Assembly: GCA_902489215.1 (NCBI GenBank) | Contig: CABTZE010000045.1 | Coordinates: 1-12,928 of the forward strand | DNA: 12,928 nt | Direction of reading: 5' to 3' | Source of the DNA: an uncultured Brevibacterium sp. | GTDB taxonomy: Bacteria; Actinomycetota; Actinomycetes; Actinomycetales; Brevibacteriaceae | Shown here: in pieces, positions 7,174 through 12,862 of the stretch | How positions within the stretch are numbered: the first letter of the stretch is position 1 | Layout of the letters: each line of letters opens with the position of its first letter | Position numbers and translations under genes: made by a program | The notes under the pieces: generated by a model | The model's database searches: none | What the model was told of the DNA's origin: nothing | The model's input: the letters and a program-made list of their open reading frames with translations, nothing else

Positions 7174-7881
7174 CTACAGTCCGTACTTCCGATGGTGCGC
7201 ATCGTCTGGTGCACTGTTGTCCGGCCGGTCCGGCACAATGTCTCGCCCCGCACTGATCTCAGAAGGATCACCGAGTTCGTGAACTGAGCGCAGCAGCGAA
7301 TACGTGGGCCGCCACAGGCGAATGTCACCTGCATAGAACTGCTCCAGAAGATCCCCGGTGTATGCCCACCGGCCAACCGAAGCCTCCGTCGTCGTATTCT
7401 CCAAGTGCAGATCAGATGCGTCGAGCGCATAGAAAAACGTGTCAAAACGACGCGGATAACCCGGGGGAGTGGTCCACACGTCCCACGGCACACACGCTTC
7501 CGGCACGGCCACAGCACCGGTTTCCTCCTCGAGTTCCCGCAGTGCGGCCGCCAGCAGAACGGCCGCCGGCACAGCCGCATCCTGTCCGGGCTGGTGCCCC
7601 GCTGAACCGGGACCAAAACTCAAATCAACAGTCTCGCCCCACAGGTGAGCATGCTCCTGGGCAGCCCGGCAGCGGAAGTCGGCGGCACCTCGTGAGAAGT
7701 CAATCGGATCAACCCTGCCACCCGGATAGGCGACAACACCGGCAGCGAAGTCCATGCTGGTGCGGCGGTGCTGAACAAACACCTCGACCCCACCGGTCGG
7801 GCGGCCGCGCAGAGCAAGCACGCTGACAGCGGGTCGAATCGGCACGGGATCACCGGCCCCAGTCACGGGTGCACCAGCCAT
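7174..7881 (-). CDS. Nudix hydrolase, NUDT19-like with a split Nudix box
   Basis: 235 aa from ATG 7881, which has AAGGAG 5 bases upstream. The N-terminal strand (PAVSVLALRG) and VFVQHRR lead to AYPGGRVDPIDF at 51-62. The metal-binding helix, RELEEETG at 115-122, follows only after an insertion of about 46 residues compared with the usual spacing of the Nudix box. This split box is the hallmark of NUDT19-type enzymes, which hydrolyse CoA and acyl-CoA diphosphate bonds. Mg2+/Mn2+-dependent cleavage of CoA species is therefore the best guess, not proven here. The protein is soluble with no signal peptide. It is divergent from the maoC-type gene, and the two share a 116-base control region. The frame is open upstream to 8058 but that part overlaps maoC and is not Nudix-like. 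Confidence is high for the fold and moderate for the substrate. Confidence 0.88.
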   Translation of the reverse strand: MAGAPVTGAGDPVPIRPAVSVLALRGRPTGGVEVFVQHRRTSMDFAAGVVAYPGGRVDPIDFSRGAADFRCRAAQEHAHLWGETVDLSFGPGSAGHQPGQDAAVPAAVLLAAALRELEEETGAVAVPEACVPWDVWTTPPGYPRRFDTFFYALDASDLHLENTTTEASVGRWAYTGDLLEQFYAGDIRLWRPTYSLLRSVHELGDPSEISAGRDIVPDRPDNSAPDDAHHRKYGL

Positions 7882-7886
7882 AAGAG

Positions 7887-7892
7887 CTCCTT
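7887..7892 (-). promoter_or_regulatory. Ribosome binding site of the Nudix gene
   Basis: AAGGAG on the minus strand with a 5-base spacer to ATG 7881. It decides the start against the upstream in-frame ATG at about 7911, which lies inside the candidate -10 element. Confidence 0.7.
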
Positions 7893-7906
7893 GTCGCTGA
7901 AACTCG

Positions 7907-7912
7907 ATCATA
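7907..7912 (-). promoter_or_regulatory. -10 element of the Nudix gene
   Basis: TATGAT on the minus strand is a near-consensus -10. It would start transcription near 7900 and give a leader of about 19 bases holding the AAGGAG site. No clear -35 was found. It lies about 30 bases from the divergent -10 of the maoC-type gene. Confidence 0.5.
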
Positions 7913-7943
7913 ATTCCCCAGTGCGCGCAGCCGCCCGCGGTCC

Positions 7944-7949
7944 TAGGAT
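7944..7949 (+). promoter_or_regulatory. -10 element of the maoC-type gene
   Basis: TAGGAT lies within the palindrome TCCTAGGA (7941-7948). It is exactly 6 bases upstream of an in-frame GTG at 7956, so transcription probably begins on that GTG. The SD-preceded GTG at 7998 lies 42 bases further on, which gives two possible starts on one mRNA. Confidence 0.5.
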
Positions 7950-7986
7950 GGGAACGTGCGGCACACAGGGGTGGCGCACAGATACG

Positions 7987-7992
7987 AAGGAG
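7987..7992 (+). promoter_or_regulatory. Ribosome binding site of the maoC-type gene
   Basis: AAGGAG, extending to AAGGAGGAG, with a 5-base spacer to GTG 7998. It is the strongest ribosome site in the window and supports GTG 7998 as the main start. Confidence 0.7.
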
Positions 7993-7997
7993 GAGCG

Positions 7998-8456
7998 GTG
8001 CTCGAAATCCACGGCCTGGAAGGCCTTCAGGACAACGTCGGCAAGGTTCTCGGATCAAGCGGCTGGATCACGATCGACCAAGAGCGCATCAACGCCTTCG
8101 CCGATGCAACCGGCGACCACCAGTGGATCCACGTTGACGTCGACCGAGCCGCGGCAGGTCCTTTCGGCGCCCCGATCGCCCACGGCTTCCTGACGCTGTC
8201 GCTCATCCCGCTGCTGTCATCCGAAGCCGTCAGCGTCACCGGCATGAAGGCGAAAATCAACTACGGCTGCAACAAAGTGCGGTTCCCCAGCCCGGTCCGC
8301 GTCGGCGCGCGCCTGCGCGATACCGTGGAGCTTACTGAGGTGAACGTCAAAAGCTCCGGCATCCAGGTGGTCATGACCCACACGATCGAAATCGAAGGTG
8401 AAGAACGGCCGGCATGCATCGCCGAGGCCGTCACCATCATGATCCCGGAGGACTGA
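7998..8456 (+). CDS. MaoC-like (R)-enoyl-CoA hydratase / NodN-like dehydratase
   Basis: 152 aa from GTG 7998. A single hot-dog domain carries the hydratase-2 motif: FADATGDHQWIHVD at 34-47 with the catalytic pair Asp40 and His45, then GPFGAPIAHGFLTLSLIP, the substrate-tunnel helix typical of the NodN-like MaoC subgroup. Members hydrate trans-2-enoyl-CoA to (R)-3-hydroxyacyl-CoA; the chain length used here is not readable. It is cytosolic and probably a dimer. GTG 7998 fits the family N-terminus and has the strong AAGGAG site. An in-frame GTG at 7956, placed for leaderless translation, would add 14 residues (MRHTGVAHRYEGGA). It is divergent from the CoA-type Nudix gene, which fits a link to acyl-CoA metabolism, and is followed by a strong hairpin. 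Confidence 0.9.
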   Translation: MLEIHGLEGLQDNVGKVLGSSGWITIDQERINAFADATGDHQWIHVDVDRAAAGPFGAPIAHGFLTLSLIPLLSSEAVSVTGMKAKINYGCNKVRFPSPVRVGARLRDTVELTEVNVKSSGIQVVMTHTIEIEGEERPACIAEAVTIMIPED

Positions 8457-8479
8457 CCCGCTTCGGCATGGCGCAGTCG

Positions 8480-8501
8480 CTGTCGGCGTCCGCGCCGACA
8501 G
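8480..8501 (+). terminator. Hairpin terminator after the maoC-type gene
   Basis: Perfect 9-base arms (CTGTCGGCG and CGCCGACAG) enclose a 4-base loop, starting 24 bases after the TGA. The stem is GC-rich without a T-run, as is common in actinobacteria. It separates the maoC-type gene from the cardiolipin synthase gene. Confidence 0.6.
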
Positions 8502-8537
8502 GAGCTGTGTCTACACGACGCTCCGCGCACAGGAAGT

Positions 8538-8543
8538 GATACT
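8538..8543 (+). promoter_or_regulatory. Possible -10 element of the cardiolipin synthase gene
   Basis: GATACT lies 8 bases before ATG 8552 and about 36 bases after the hairpin. No ribosome site is at normal spacing (the nearest AGGA is 17 bases away), so a leaderless or nearly leaderless mRNA is possible. The hexamer misses the first T of TANNNT, so this is weaker than the other cases. Confidence 0.3.
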
Positions 8544-8551
8544 CGGGCCCT

Positions 8552-10033
8552 ATGGACTGGCTGTTCTCGATCGACTCGTCGTGGCCCCTGTGGCGCGTTC
8601 TGCTGGTCCTCATTCCCGACCTCGTCATCCGCCTGGCAGTGCTCGGCTGGGTGCCGTACAGGCGCAAGCCGTCCTCAGCGCTCGGGTGGCTGCTGGCCAT
8701 CTACCTCATCCCGTACGTCGGCGTTGCCGTCTACCTGATGCTGGGGCGGGCCCAACTGCCCAAGCGCAGACGCCGCCGACAGCAGACCGTGTCCGACCTC
8801 ATCCGGGAGACCACCGACAATCAAGCGGTCATCGGCACAGAAGAGGGCCTGCGCCGAGTACACCTGACAGCCGCCCGTCTCAATACGTCACTGGGTGCGC
8901 TGCCGTTGGTGTACGGCAATGAAATCGACCTCATGCCGGAAACCCGTGAGTCGATCAAGCAGATGGCACAGGCGGTTGACGAAGCCGAACACTACGTCCA
9001 CTTCGAGTTCTACATCGTCGCCTACGACCAGACCTCCGCACCGCTGTTCGACGCCCTGGTGCGCGCCCACGAGCGAGGCGTGACGGTGCGGGTGCTCATC
9101 GACCACATCGGCTCGCTCGGCTTCCCCGGCTATTCGAAGCTCGTGAAGATGCTTGACGAAGCCGGAGTCGACTGGCACCGCAGCCTGCCCATCCGCCCGT
9201 GGAAAGGCGAATACCAGCGGCCGGACCTGCGCAACCACCGCAAACTGCTGGTTGTTGATGGGGAAGTAGGGTTCACGGGTTCGCTCAACATCATCGACCC
9301 GTCGTACAACAAGCGCTCGAACCTTCGGCGCGGCTACCAGTGGAAAGACCAGTTCATCGCCTGCCGTGGCCCCGTGGTGAGGGAACTCGACGCTGTGTTC
9401 GGAAGCGATTGGTACGCCGAAACCGGCGCCATCCTGTCCGAAGAGCTCACGCTTGAACTCCACGCGCCCGAATCCGGTGGGCTTGCCGCCCAGGTTGTGC
9501 CCAGCGGGCCCGGCTTTGAGCTGGAGAACAACCTCAAGCTGTTCAACCACCTCATCTACAACGCGGCAGAGCAGCTGGTCATCTGCTCGCCCTACTTCGT
9601 GCCGGACGAGTCCCTCAAACAGGCACTCGTCTCGATTGGCCATTCCGGGGTGGACGTGCGGATCTACGTGTCCGAACAGTCCAACCACTACATTGCGCAG
9701 AAGGCGCAGGAATCCTATTACGACGAACTCATTGAGGCCGGCGTGCGGATTTTCCGCTATCCCGCGCCGACGGTTCTGCACTCAAAGTTCATCATCGTCG
9801 ATGACGACATCACCGTGATCGGATCATCGAACATGGATGAGCGGTCCTTCACGATGAACATGGAACTCTCAGTGCTCATCGTGTCGGAAGAATTCGCGGC
9901 GCGTATGTACGAACTCGAACGGGCCGAATACGCATCGATGTCCGAAGAACTTGAACTTGAGGTGTGGCGGCACCGTCCCCTGAGTGTTAAGTACATGGAA
10001 AACGTGTGCCGGTTGACCTCTTCGCTGCTGTAA
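8552..10033 (+). CDS. cls: Cardiolipin synthase (phospholipase D superfamily)
   Basis: 493 aa, near the usual length of bacterial PLD-type cardiolipin synthases. It joins two phosphatidylglycerols to cardiolipin and glycerol at the cytoplasmic membrane. Two N-terminal membrane segments (about 14-32 and 45-64) are followed by a basic stretch KRRRRR. Two HKD motifs give the active site: RNHRKLLVVDG with His229, Lys231 and Asp236, and LHSKFIIVDDD with His410, Lys412 and Asp417, each followed by a Gly-Ser pair (FTGSLN and GSSNMDERSF). The C-terminal region NMELSVLIVSEEFAARMYELE is also typical. ATG 8552 immediately precedes the first membrane segment. It sits between a hairpin on the left and a leaderless promoter of the next gene 17 bases after its TAA, so it is probably transcribed alone. 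A broader PLD-type transphosphatidylase is the only real alternative. Confidence 0.93.
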   Translation: MDWLFSIDSSWPLWRVLLVLIPDLVIRLAVLGWVPYRRKPSSALGWLLAIYLIPYVGVAVYLMLGRAQLPKRRRRRQQTVSDLIRETTDNQAVIGTEEGLRRVHLTAARLNTSLGALPLVYGNEIDLMPETRESIKQMAQAVDEAEHYVHFEFYIVAYDQTSAPLFDALVRAHERGVTVRVLIDHIGSLGFPGYSKLVKMLDEAGVDWHRSLPIRPWKGEYQRPDLRNHRKLLVVDGEVGFTGSLNIIDPSYNKRSNLRRGYQWKDQFIACRGPVVRELDAVFGSDWYAETGAILSEELTLELHAPESGGLAAQVVPSGPGFELENNLKLFNHLIYNAAEQLVICSPYFVPDESLKQALVSIGHSGVDVRIYVSEQSNHYIAQKAQESYYDELIEAGVRIFRYPAPTVLHSKFIIVDDDITVIGSSNMDERSFTMNMELSVLIVSEEFAARMYELERAEYASMSEELELEVWRHRPLSVKYMENVCRLTSSLL

Positions 10034-10038
10034 ACCGC

Positions 10039-10044
10039 TATCGT
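10039..10044 (+). promoter_or_regulatory. -10 element for a leaderless mRNA of the 178-aa gene
   Basis: TATCGT (TANNNT) lies in the 17-base gap after cls and ends exactly 6 bases before ATG 10051, with no ribosome site. The spacing matches that seen at lldD. Confidence 0.5.
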
Positions 10045-10050
10045 CCGAGT

Positions 10051-10587
10051 ATGGAGCTCTTCACCGGCAGCAATCCCGTTCCCACCCGTTCCGGCAGCCA
10101 CCCGCGCTTTGCCGAGGCAGCTCCCGATGACTTCTTCGACCCGTCGGTGCACGGCGGGCCTTTTGAAAACGGTCCCGGGCTGGACGCTCTGCGCAAGCTC
10201 GAAGAGTGGTACGACGCCGGAGGTTCTGACGCTCAGATCCTCGACCTTTTCAACGAGCTTCCCGCTGTGGGTGTGCTCGATCCCGATGTATGGCTGCGCG
10301 AACCTGTCCTGCTGAAGCAGCAGATCGAATCAGGCGAGGTCGACCGCGATGCTTTCCTGGCCGAAGCACAGACCCGCACCGCGGTGGGACTGGGCCAGTT
10401 CAAAATCCGCGGCGGCATGACCACTGACGCGCTCGCCCTGGCGAAGTCCGGGGTGGGAGCGCAGCTGGTGATCGCCATGGTAGATGCCGCTGATCCGGGC
10501 ACCGGCGAAAACCTCGACCCCGCCCTCATTTCGACTCTCGGCTCGGTGAACACGGTGGTGCAGGCTGCCGAGCACCTCGAAGACTGA
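10051..10587 (+). CDS. Conserved-looking hypothetical protein, family not recognised
   Basis: 178 aa, acidic and soluble-looking, with no signal peptide, membrane segment or catalytic motif that I recognise. The first 40 residues are rich in Pro, Ser, Phe and Asp (NPVPTRSGSHPRF, DDFFDPSVHGGPFENG). The middle holds two amphipathic helices (LDALRKLEEWYDAGG, AQILDLFNELPAVGVLD). The later part, GLGQFKIRGGMTTDALALA, is followed by Ala/Val-rich helices and ends with an acidic tail. Codon use is like that of the neighbours, so it is a native gene rather than a recent import. ATG 10051 is chosen because of the -10 placed 6 bases upstream; an in-frame ATG at 10006 would overlap cls and is not supported. 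It is followed by a hairpin region shared with the convergent YtxH gene. No function is proposed. Confidence 0.75.
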   Translation: MELFTGSNPVPTRSGSHPRFAEAAPDDFFDPSVHGGPFENGPGLDALRKLEEWYDAGGSDAQILDLFNELPAVGVLDPDVWLREPVLLKQQIESGEVDRDAFLAEAQTRTAVGLGQFKIRGGMTTDALALAKSGVGAQLVIAMVDAADPGTGENLDPALISTLGSVNTVVQAAEHLED

Positions 10588-10636
10588 CGAGGCGCCGCTC
10601 GCCTGGGCTGGACTGCGCGGCTGCGTGCGGGTACAG

Positions 10637-10680
10637 AAAAGCGGGCGGGAGGCGGCCGATGGCCGCGCTCCGCACCCGCT
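10637..10680 (-). terminator. Intrinsic terminator of the YtxH gene, perhaps shared with the convergent 178-aa gene
   Basis: On the minus strand an imperfect stem of about 18 pairs (AGCGGG...GCGGCC against GGCCGC...CCCGCT, with two bulges) closes on a 3-base loop. It is followed by TTTTC, 12 bases after the YtxH stop codon. The stem could also act on the plus strand, but no T-run follows there. Confidence 0.7.
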
Positions 10681-10691
10681 GGGGGAGAAGG

Positions 10692-10928
10692 TCAGCTGTT
10701 GCGGACCTTCTCAACGCCTTCGCGTACGGATTCCTGAATCTTTTCGGCAACTTCCGGGCCCTGTTCGCGGACCGTTTCCGTGACCTGCTGAACGCCTGCC
10801 TGAACGTCGGGGCTGTTCCACACCTTTTCGGCTTCGGACTTGAGCTTGTCGTAGGTCTGGCGTCCGCTGCGGGAACCGAGAACGAATCCGACAGCCAGGC
10901 CGGCCAGAAGTACGTAGCGCTTCTTCAT
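10692..10928 (-). CDS. YtxH domain small membrane protein
   Basis: 78 aa from ATG 10928, which has AAGGAG 5 bases upstream; a GTG two codons earlier touches that site and is unlikely. The N-terminus MKKRYVLLAGLAVGFVLGSRSGRQTYDKL is one membrane segment followed by the SRSGR-TYDKL turn typical of YtxH-like proteins. The rest is a charged amphipathic helix with repeated Val/Gln/Glu residues (VQQVTETVREQG, VAEKIQESVREGVEKV) that could form a coiled coil in the cytoplasm. Family members are often linked to cell-envelope or general stress, but the molecular role is unknown. It has its own -10 (TAGACT) and terminator, so it is probably a separate unit, although it lies 62 bases downstream of the YihY-type gene on the same strand. 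Confidence 0.85.
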   Translation of the reverse strand: MKKRYVLLAGLAVGFVLGSRSGRQTYDKLKSEAEKVWNSPDVQAGVQQVTETVREQGPEVAEKIQESVREGVEKVRNS

Positions 10929-10959
10929 TTTCACTCCTTAGTGGTGGGTGATCACTTCC

Positions 10960-10965
10960 AGTCTA
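10960..10965 (-). promoter_or_regulatory. -10 element of the YtxH gene
   Basis: TAGACT on the minus strand, in the 62-base gap after the YihY-type gene. It would start transcription near 10953 and give a leader of about 25 bases that contains the AAGGAG site of the YtxH gene. No clear -35 was seen. Confidence 0.45.
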
Positions 10966-10990
10966 GAGCAGAAACCGGCCGCCGCCAGGG

Positions 10991-12088
10991 CTAATCTCGG
11001 CTTCGCCCAGAGCCGAAGCGCAAGCGCAGCTTCTTGAGCCTGCGCAGAGTTGGATCAGCCAAGAACGACGCATATTCGACTTTCCCCATCGTGCGGCCCT
11101 GCGAGCGGCGCAGCTGCGCGCCCAAGTAGGACAGCATGAATTCACGGCGCTCCACGCCGATGATCCGGCCGGTGGCCTTCGGCGGCAGGAGGATGTCAGA
11201 TTCGGCGGGAATTCCCGACTGCAGGCGACGAGCCCGCAGCATTTCGCAGTCGAATTGGATTCCGAAGACAAGTGCCAGGTTCGTCAGCCACAGCCACGTG
11301 AGCAGCACAAACGGAATCGAAAGCGCGCCGTAGGCCGACGCGAAGCCGACAGTGATGACGAAGAAGTACACACCCGCGGTCAAAAGAAGCCAGGCGACAA
11401 GAGCCACACCGGCGCCGACCGTGAGGGGATTGCGCTGCGGGCGCTTCACATTGGACGTCCACGCGCCGAGCACCGCAATCGTGAAGAACATGAACAGGAC
11501 GATCAGCGGGAACCGGGCGACCTTCCACGCAAACAGCGCGAAATCCGGCAGGTTGAAGAATTCCAGCCAGTCGGTCCGTCCCGTCAGCAGACCGAAAATC
11601 GCGATGATGAGCGGAATCAGCAGGAGGGTCACCAGGAACGACTGGAACCGCAGCACCCACCAGGTGCGGCCCTCGGCCACCTCGAACACCTCGTTGACCA
11701 TGAGTCCGAAAGTGCGCACATAGCGGCCAGCCGACCACAAAGACAGAATGATGCCGCCGATGAACACCGGAAGGTTCGCCGACGACCGCGCCATCGACAT
11801 GAGAGGGTCATACAGGCTCTGCAGACGAGACCAGCCGGTCACCTGCTCGAACACGTTGAGTATCGACTCGACCGTCGTCGGGCCCTGACCGAACACCGTC
11901 AGCATGGAAATCCCGGCACCGAGGGCCGGGATGACAGACAGAAGGAAGTAGTAGGAGAGGGTAGCCGCCGAATCCATCCGCCGATCGTCACTGAAGCGCT
12001 GGATTGTCCGCGCCCAGGCGTAGGCCCACGAGGTGCGGGTCAGCTTCGCCTTTTGTCGGTGGGGAAACAGATCACTGCGGTCAGACAC
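10991..12088 (-). CDS. YihY/BrkB family integral membrane protein
   Basis: 365 aa from GTG 12088. After a basic N-terminus (HRQKAKLTRTSWAYAWART) comes the family signature DSAATLSYYFLLSVIPAL at 39-56, where the first membrane segment begins. Further segments include LPVFIGGIILSLWSAGRYVR, LVTLLLIPLIIAIFGLL, a long hydrophobic stretch ending VLGAWTSN, and the C-terminal pair AWLLLTAGVYFFVI and FVLLTWLWLTNLALVFGIQFD. That gives about six segments. The tail is basic and cytosolic. The family was once called RNase BN, which is an error; its function is still unclear, with envelope or transport roles suggested. GTG 12088 is favoured over GTG 12097 because the latter overlaps a TAGAGT hexamer placed for leaderless transcription. 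The next gene on the left is the YtxH gene. Confidence 0.88.
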   Translation of the reverse strand: MSDRSDLFPHRQKAKLTRTSWAYAWARTIQRFSDDRRMDSAATLSYYFLLSVIPALGAGISMLTVFGQGPTTVESILNVFEQVTGWSRLQSLYDPLMSMARSSANLPVFIGGIILSLWSAGRYVRTFGLMVNEVFEVAEGRTWWVLRFQSFLVTLLLIPLIIAIFGLLTGRTDWLEFFNLPDFALFAWKVARFPLIVLFMFFTIAVLGAWTSNVKRPQRNPLTVGAGVALVAWLLLTAGVYFFVITVGFASAYGALSIPFVLLTWLWLTNLALVFGIQFDCEMLRARRLQSGIPAESDILLPPKATGRIIGVERREFMLSYLGAQLRRSQGRTMGKVEYASFLADPTLRRLKKLRLRFGSGRSRD

Positions 12089-12095
12089 ACGCCCC

Positions 12096-12101
12096 ACTCT
12101 A
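12096..12101 (-). promoter_or_regulatory. -10 element for a leaderless YihY-type mRNA
   Basis: TAGAGT (TANNNT) on the minus strand ends 7 bases before GTG 12088, with no ribosome site between. It lies next to a C-rich tract and downstream of the etfA terminator, so the YihY-type gene is transcribed separately from etfA. Confidence 0.5.
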
Positions 12102-12131
12102 CCCGCGCCGGGGGCGGGGGGGCAGAAACGG

Positions 12132-12169
12132 CGACGGGCGCCTCGGCAGAGAAGACGAGGCGCCCGTCG
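12132..12169 (-). terminator. Terminator of etfA
   Basis: A perfect 14-pair stem (core arms GACGGGCGCCTCG and CGAGGCGCCCGTC) with a 10-base loop begins 16 bases after the etfA stop codon on the minus strand. The bases after the stem include GTTT but no long T-run. This is the strongest hairpin in the window. Confidence 0.75.
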
Positions 12170-12184
12170 GCACAGCAGATCACA

Positions 12185-12859
12185 TCACTTGCGTGCGTTT
12201 ACTGCTTCCGTAGCCTGCGGCAGAACGGTGAAGAGGTCACCGACAACGCCGTAGTCGGACAGTTCGAAGATGGGAGCTTCGTCGTCCTTGTTGATGGCGA
12301 CGATGTTCTTCGAGGTCTGCATACCTGCGCGGTGCTGAATCGCACCGGAAATGCCGGCTGCGACGTACAGCTGCGGGGAGACGACCTTACCGGTCTGACC
12401 CACCTGCGAGGAGTGCGGGTACCAGCCGGCGTCAACAGCGGCGCGCGAAGCACCGACAGCAGCGCCGATGGCGTCAGCGAACTGCTCGACCGGACCGAAG
12501 TCACCGCCGGTGCCGCGGCCTCCCGAAACAACAGCTGCTGCTTCGGTCAGGCTGGGGCGGCCCGAAGATGCCTTTTCTTCGACAGCGGTGATCTTGGCGG
12601 TCTTGGCTGCGTCGGATGCGGCGAAGTCAACGGCTTCAACAGCACCCGCGCCGGCAGCCTCAACAGCTTCGATCGAGTTGGGCTTGAGCAGGATGTGCGG
12701 AACGCCCTTGATGACCTTCGACTTGACGGTGTAGGCACCGGCGAACACCGACTGGGTGCCCTGGCCTTCAGCGTCGAGGTCCGAAACGTTGGTCATGACA
12801 CCGGAGCCGGTCTTCGCTGCCGAACGAGCCAGGACTTCCGTGTTGTCGGCCGAAGCCGA
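12185..12859 (-). CDS. etfA: Electron transfer flavoprotein alpha subunit, N-terminal part missing
   Basis: About 224 C-terminal residues of a protein normally near 320 aa. With EtfB it accepts electrons from acyl-CoA and other dehydrogenases and passes them to the quinone pool through ETF:quinone oxidoreductase. The FAD domain is complete: VVSGGRGTGGDFG, GAAVGASRAAVDAGWYP, SQVGQTGKVVSPQLY, the family signature GISGAIQHRAGMQTSKN, then NKDDEAPIFELSDYGVVGD and a C-terminal LPQATEAVNARK. Upstream of the ATG at 12796 the frame still matches EtfA (SADNTEVLARSAAKTGSGV), so 12796 is not the true start. Similarity ends near 12850-12860 and the frame meets TAG at 12878-12880, where EtfB-like sequence begins on the other strand. 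About 100 residues that should precede are absent. A terminator follows the stop codon. The gene is therefore broken by rearrangement or by an assembly error. Confidence 0.88.
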   Translation of the reverse strand, partial: SASADNTEVLARSAAKTGSGVMTNVSDLDAEGQGTQSVFAGAYTVKSKVIKGVPHILLKPNSIEAVEAAGAGAVEAVDFAASDAAKTAKITAVEEKASSGRPSLTEAAAVVSGGRGTGGDFGPVEQFADAIGAAVGASRAAVDAGWYPHSSQVGQTGKVVSPQLYVAAGISGAIQHRAGMQTSKNIVAINKDDEAPIFELSDYGVVGDLFTVLPQATEAVNARK

Positions 12860-12862
12860 AGT
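12848..12862. other. Probable inversion or fold-back breakpoint between etfA and etfB
   Basis: EtfA similarity on the minus strand stops and EtfB similarity on the plus strand begins within these bases. The palindrome TCGGCCGA at 12846-12853 and the repeated GCCGAA units (12849-12860) provide short homology for such a join. Confidence 0.5.

Noticed and set aside
12089..12097. GTG 12097 as start of the YihY-type gene
   Set aside because: It overlaps the TAGAGT hexamer, and GTG 12088 has the leaderless spacing. The difference is three residues, so this remains a preference.
12109..12122. G-rich tract (runs of 5 and 7 G) as a G-quadruplex or regulatory element
   Set aside because: Only two G-runs separated by one C, upstream of the YihY-type promoter. 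It is too short for a convincing four-run quadruplex, and such tracts are prone to length errors in sequencing.
12185..12796. Taking ATG 12796 as the true start of etfA
   Set aside because: EtfA similarity continues for at least 18 codons upstream (SADNTEVLARSAAKTGSGV), and the family needs about 100 further N-terminal residues. The ATG is internal.
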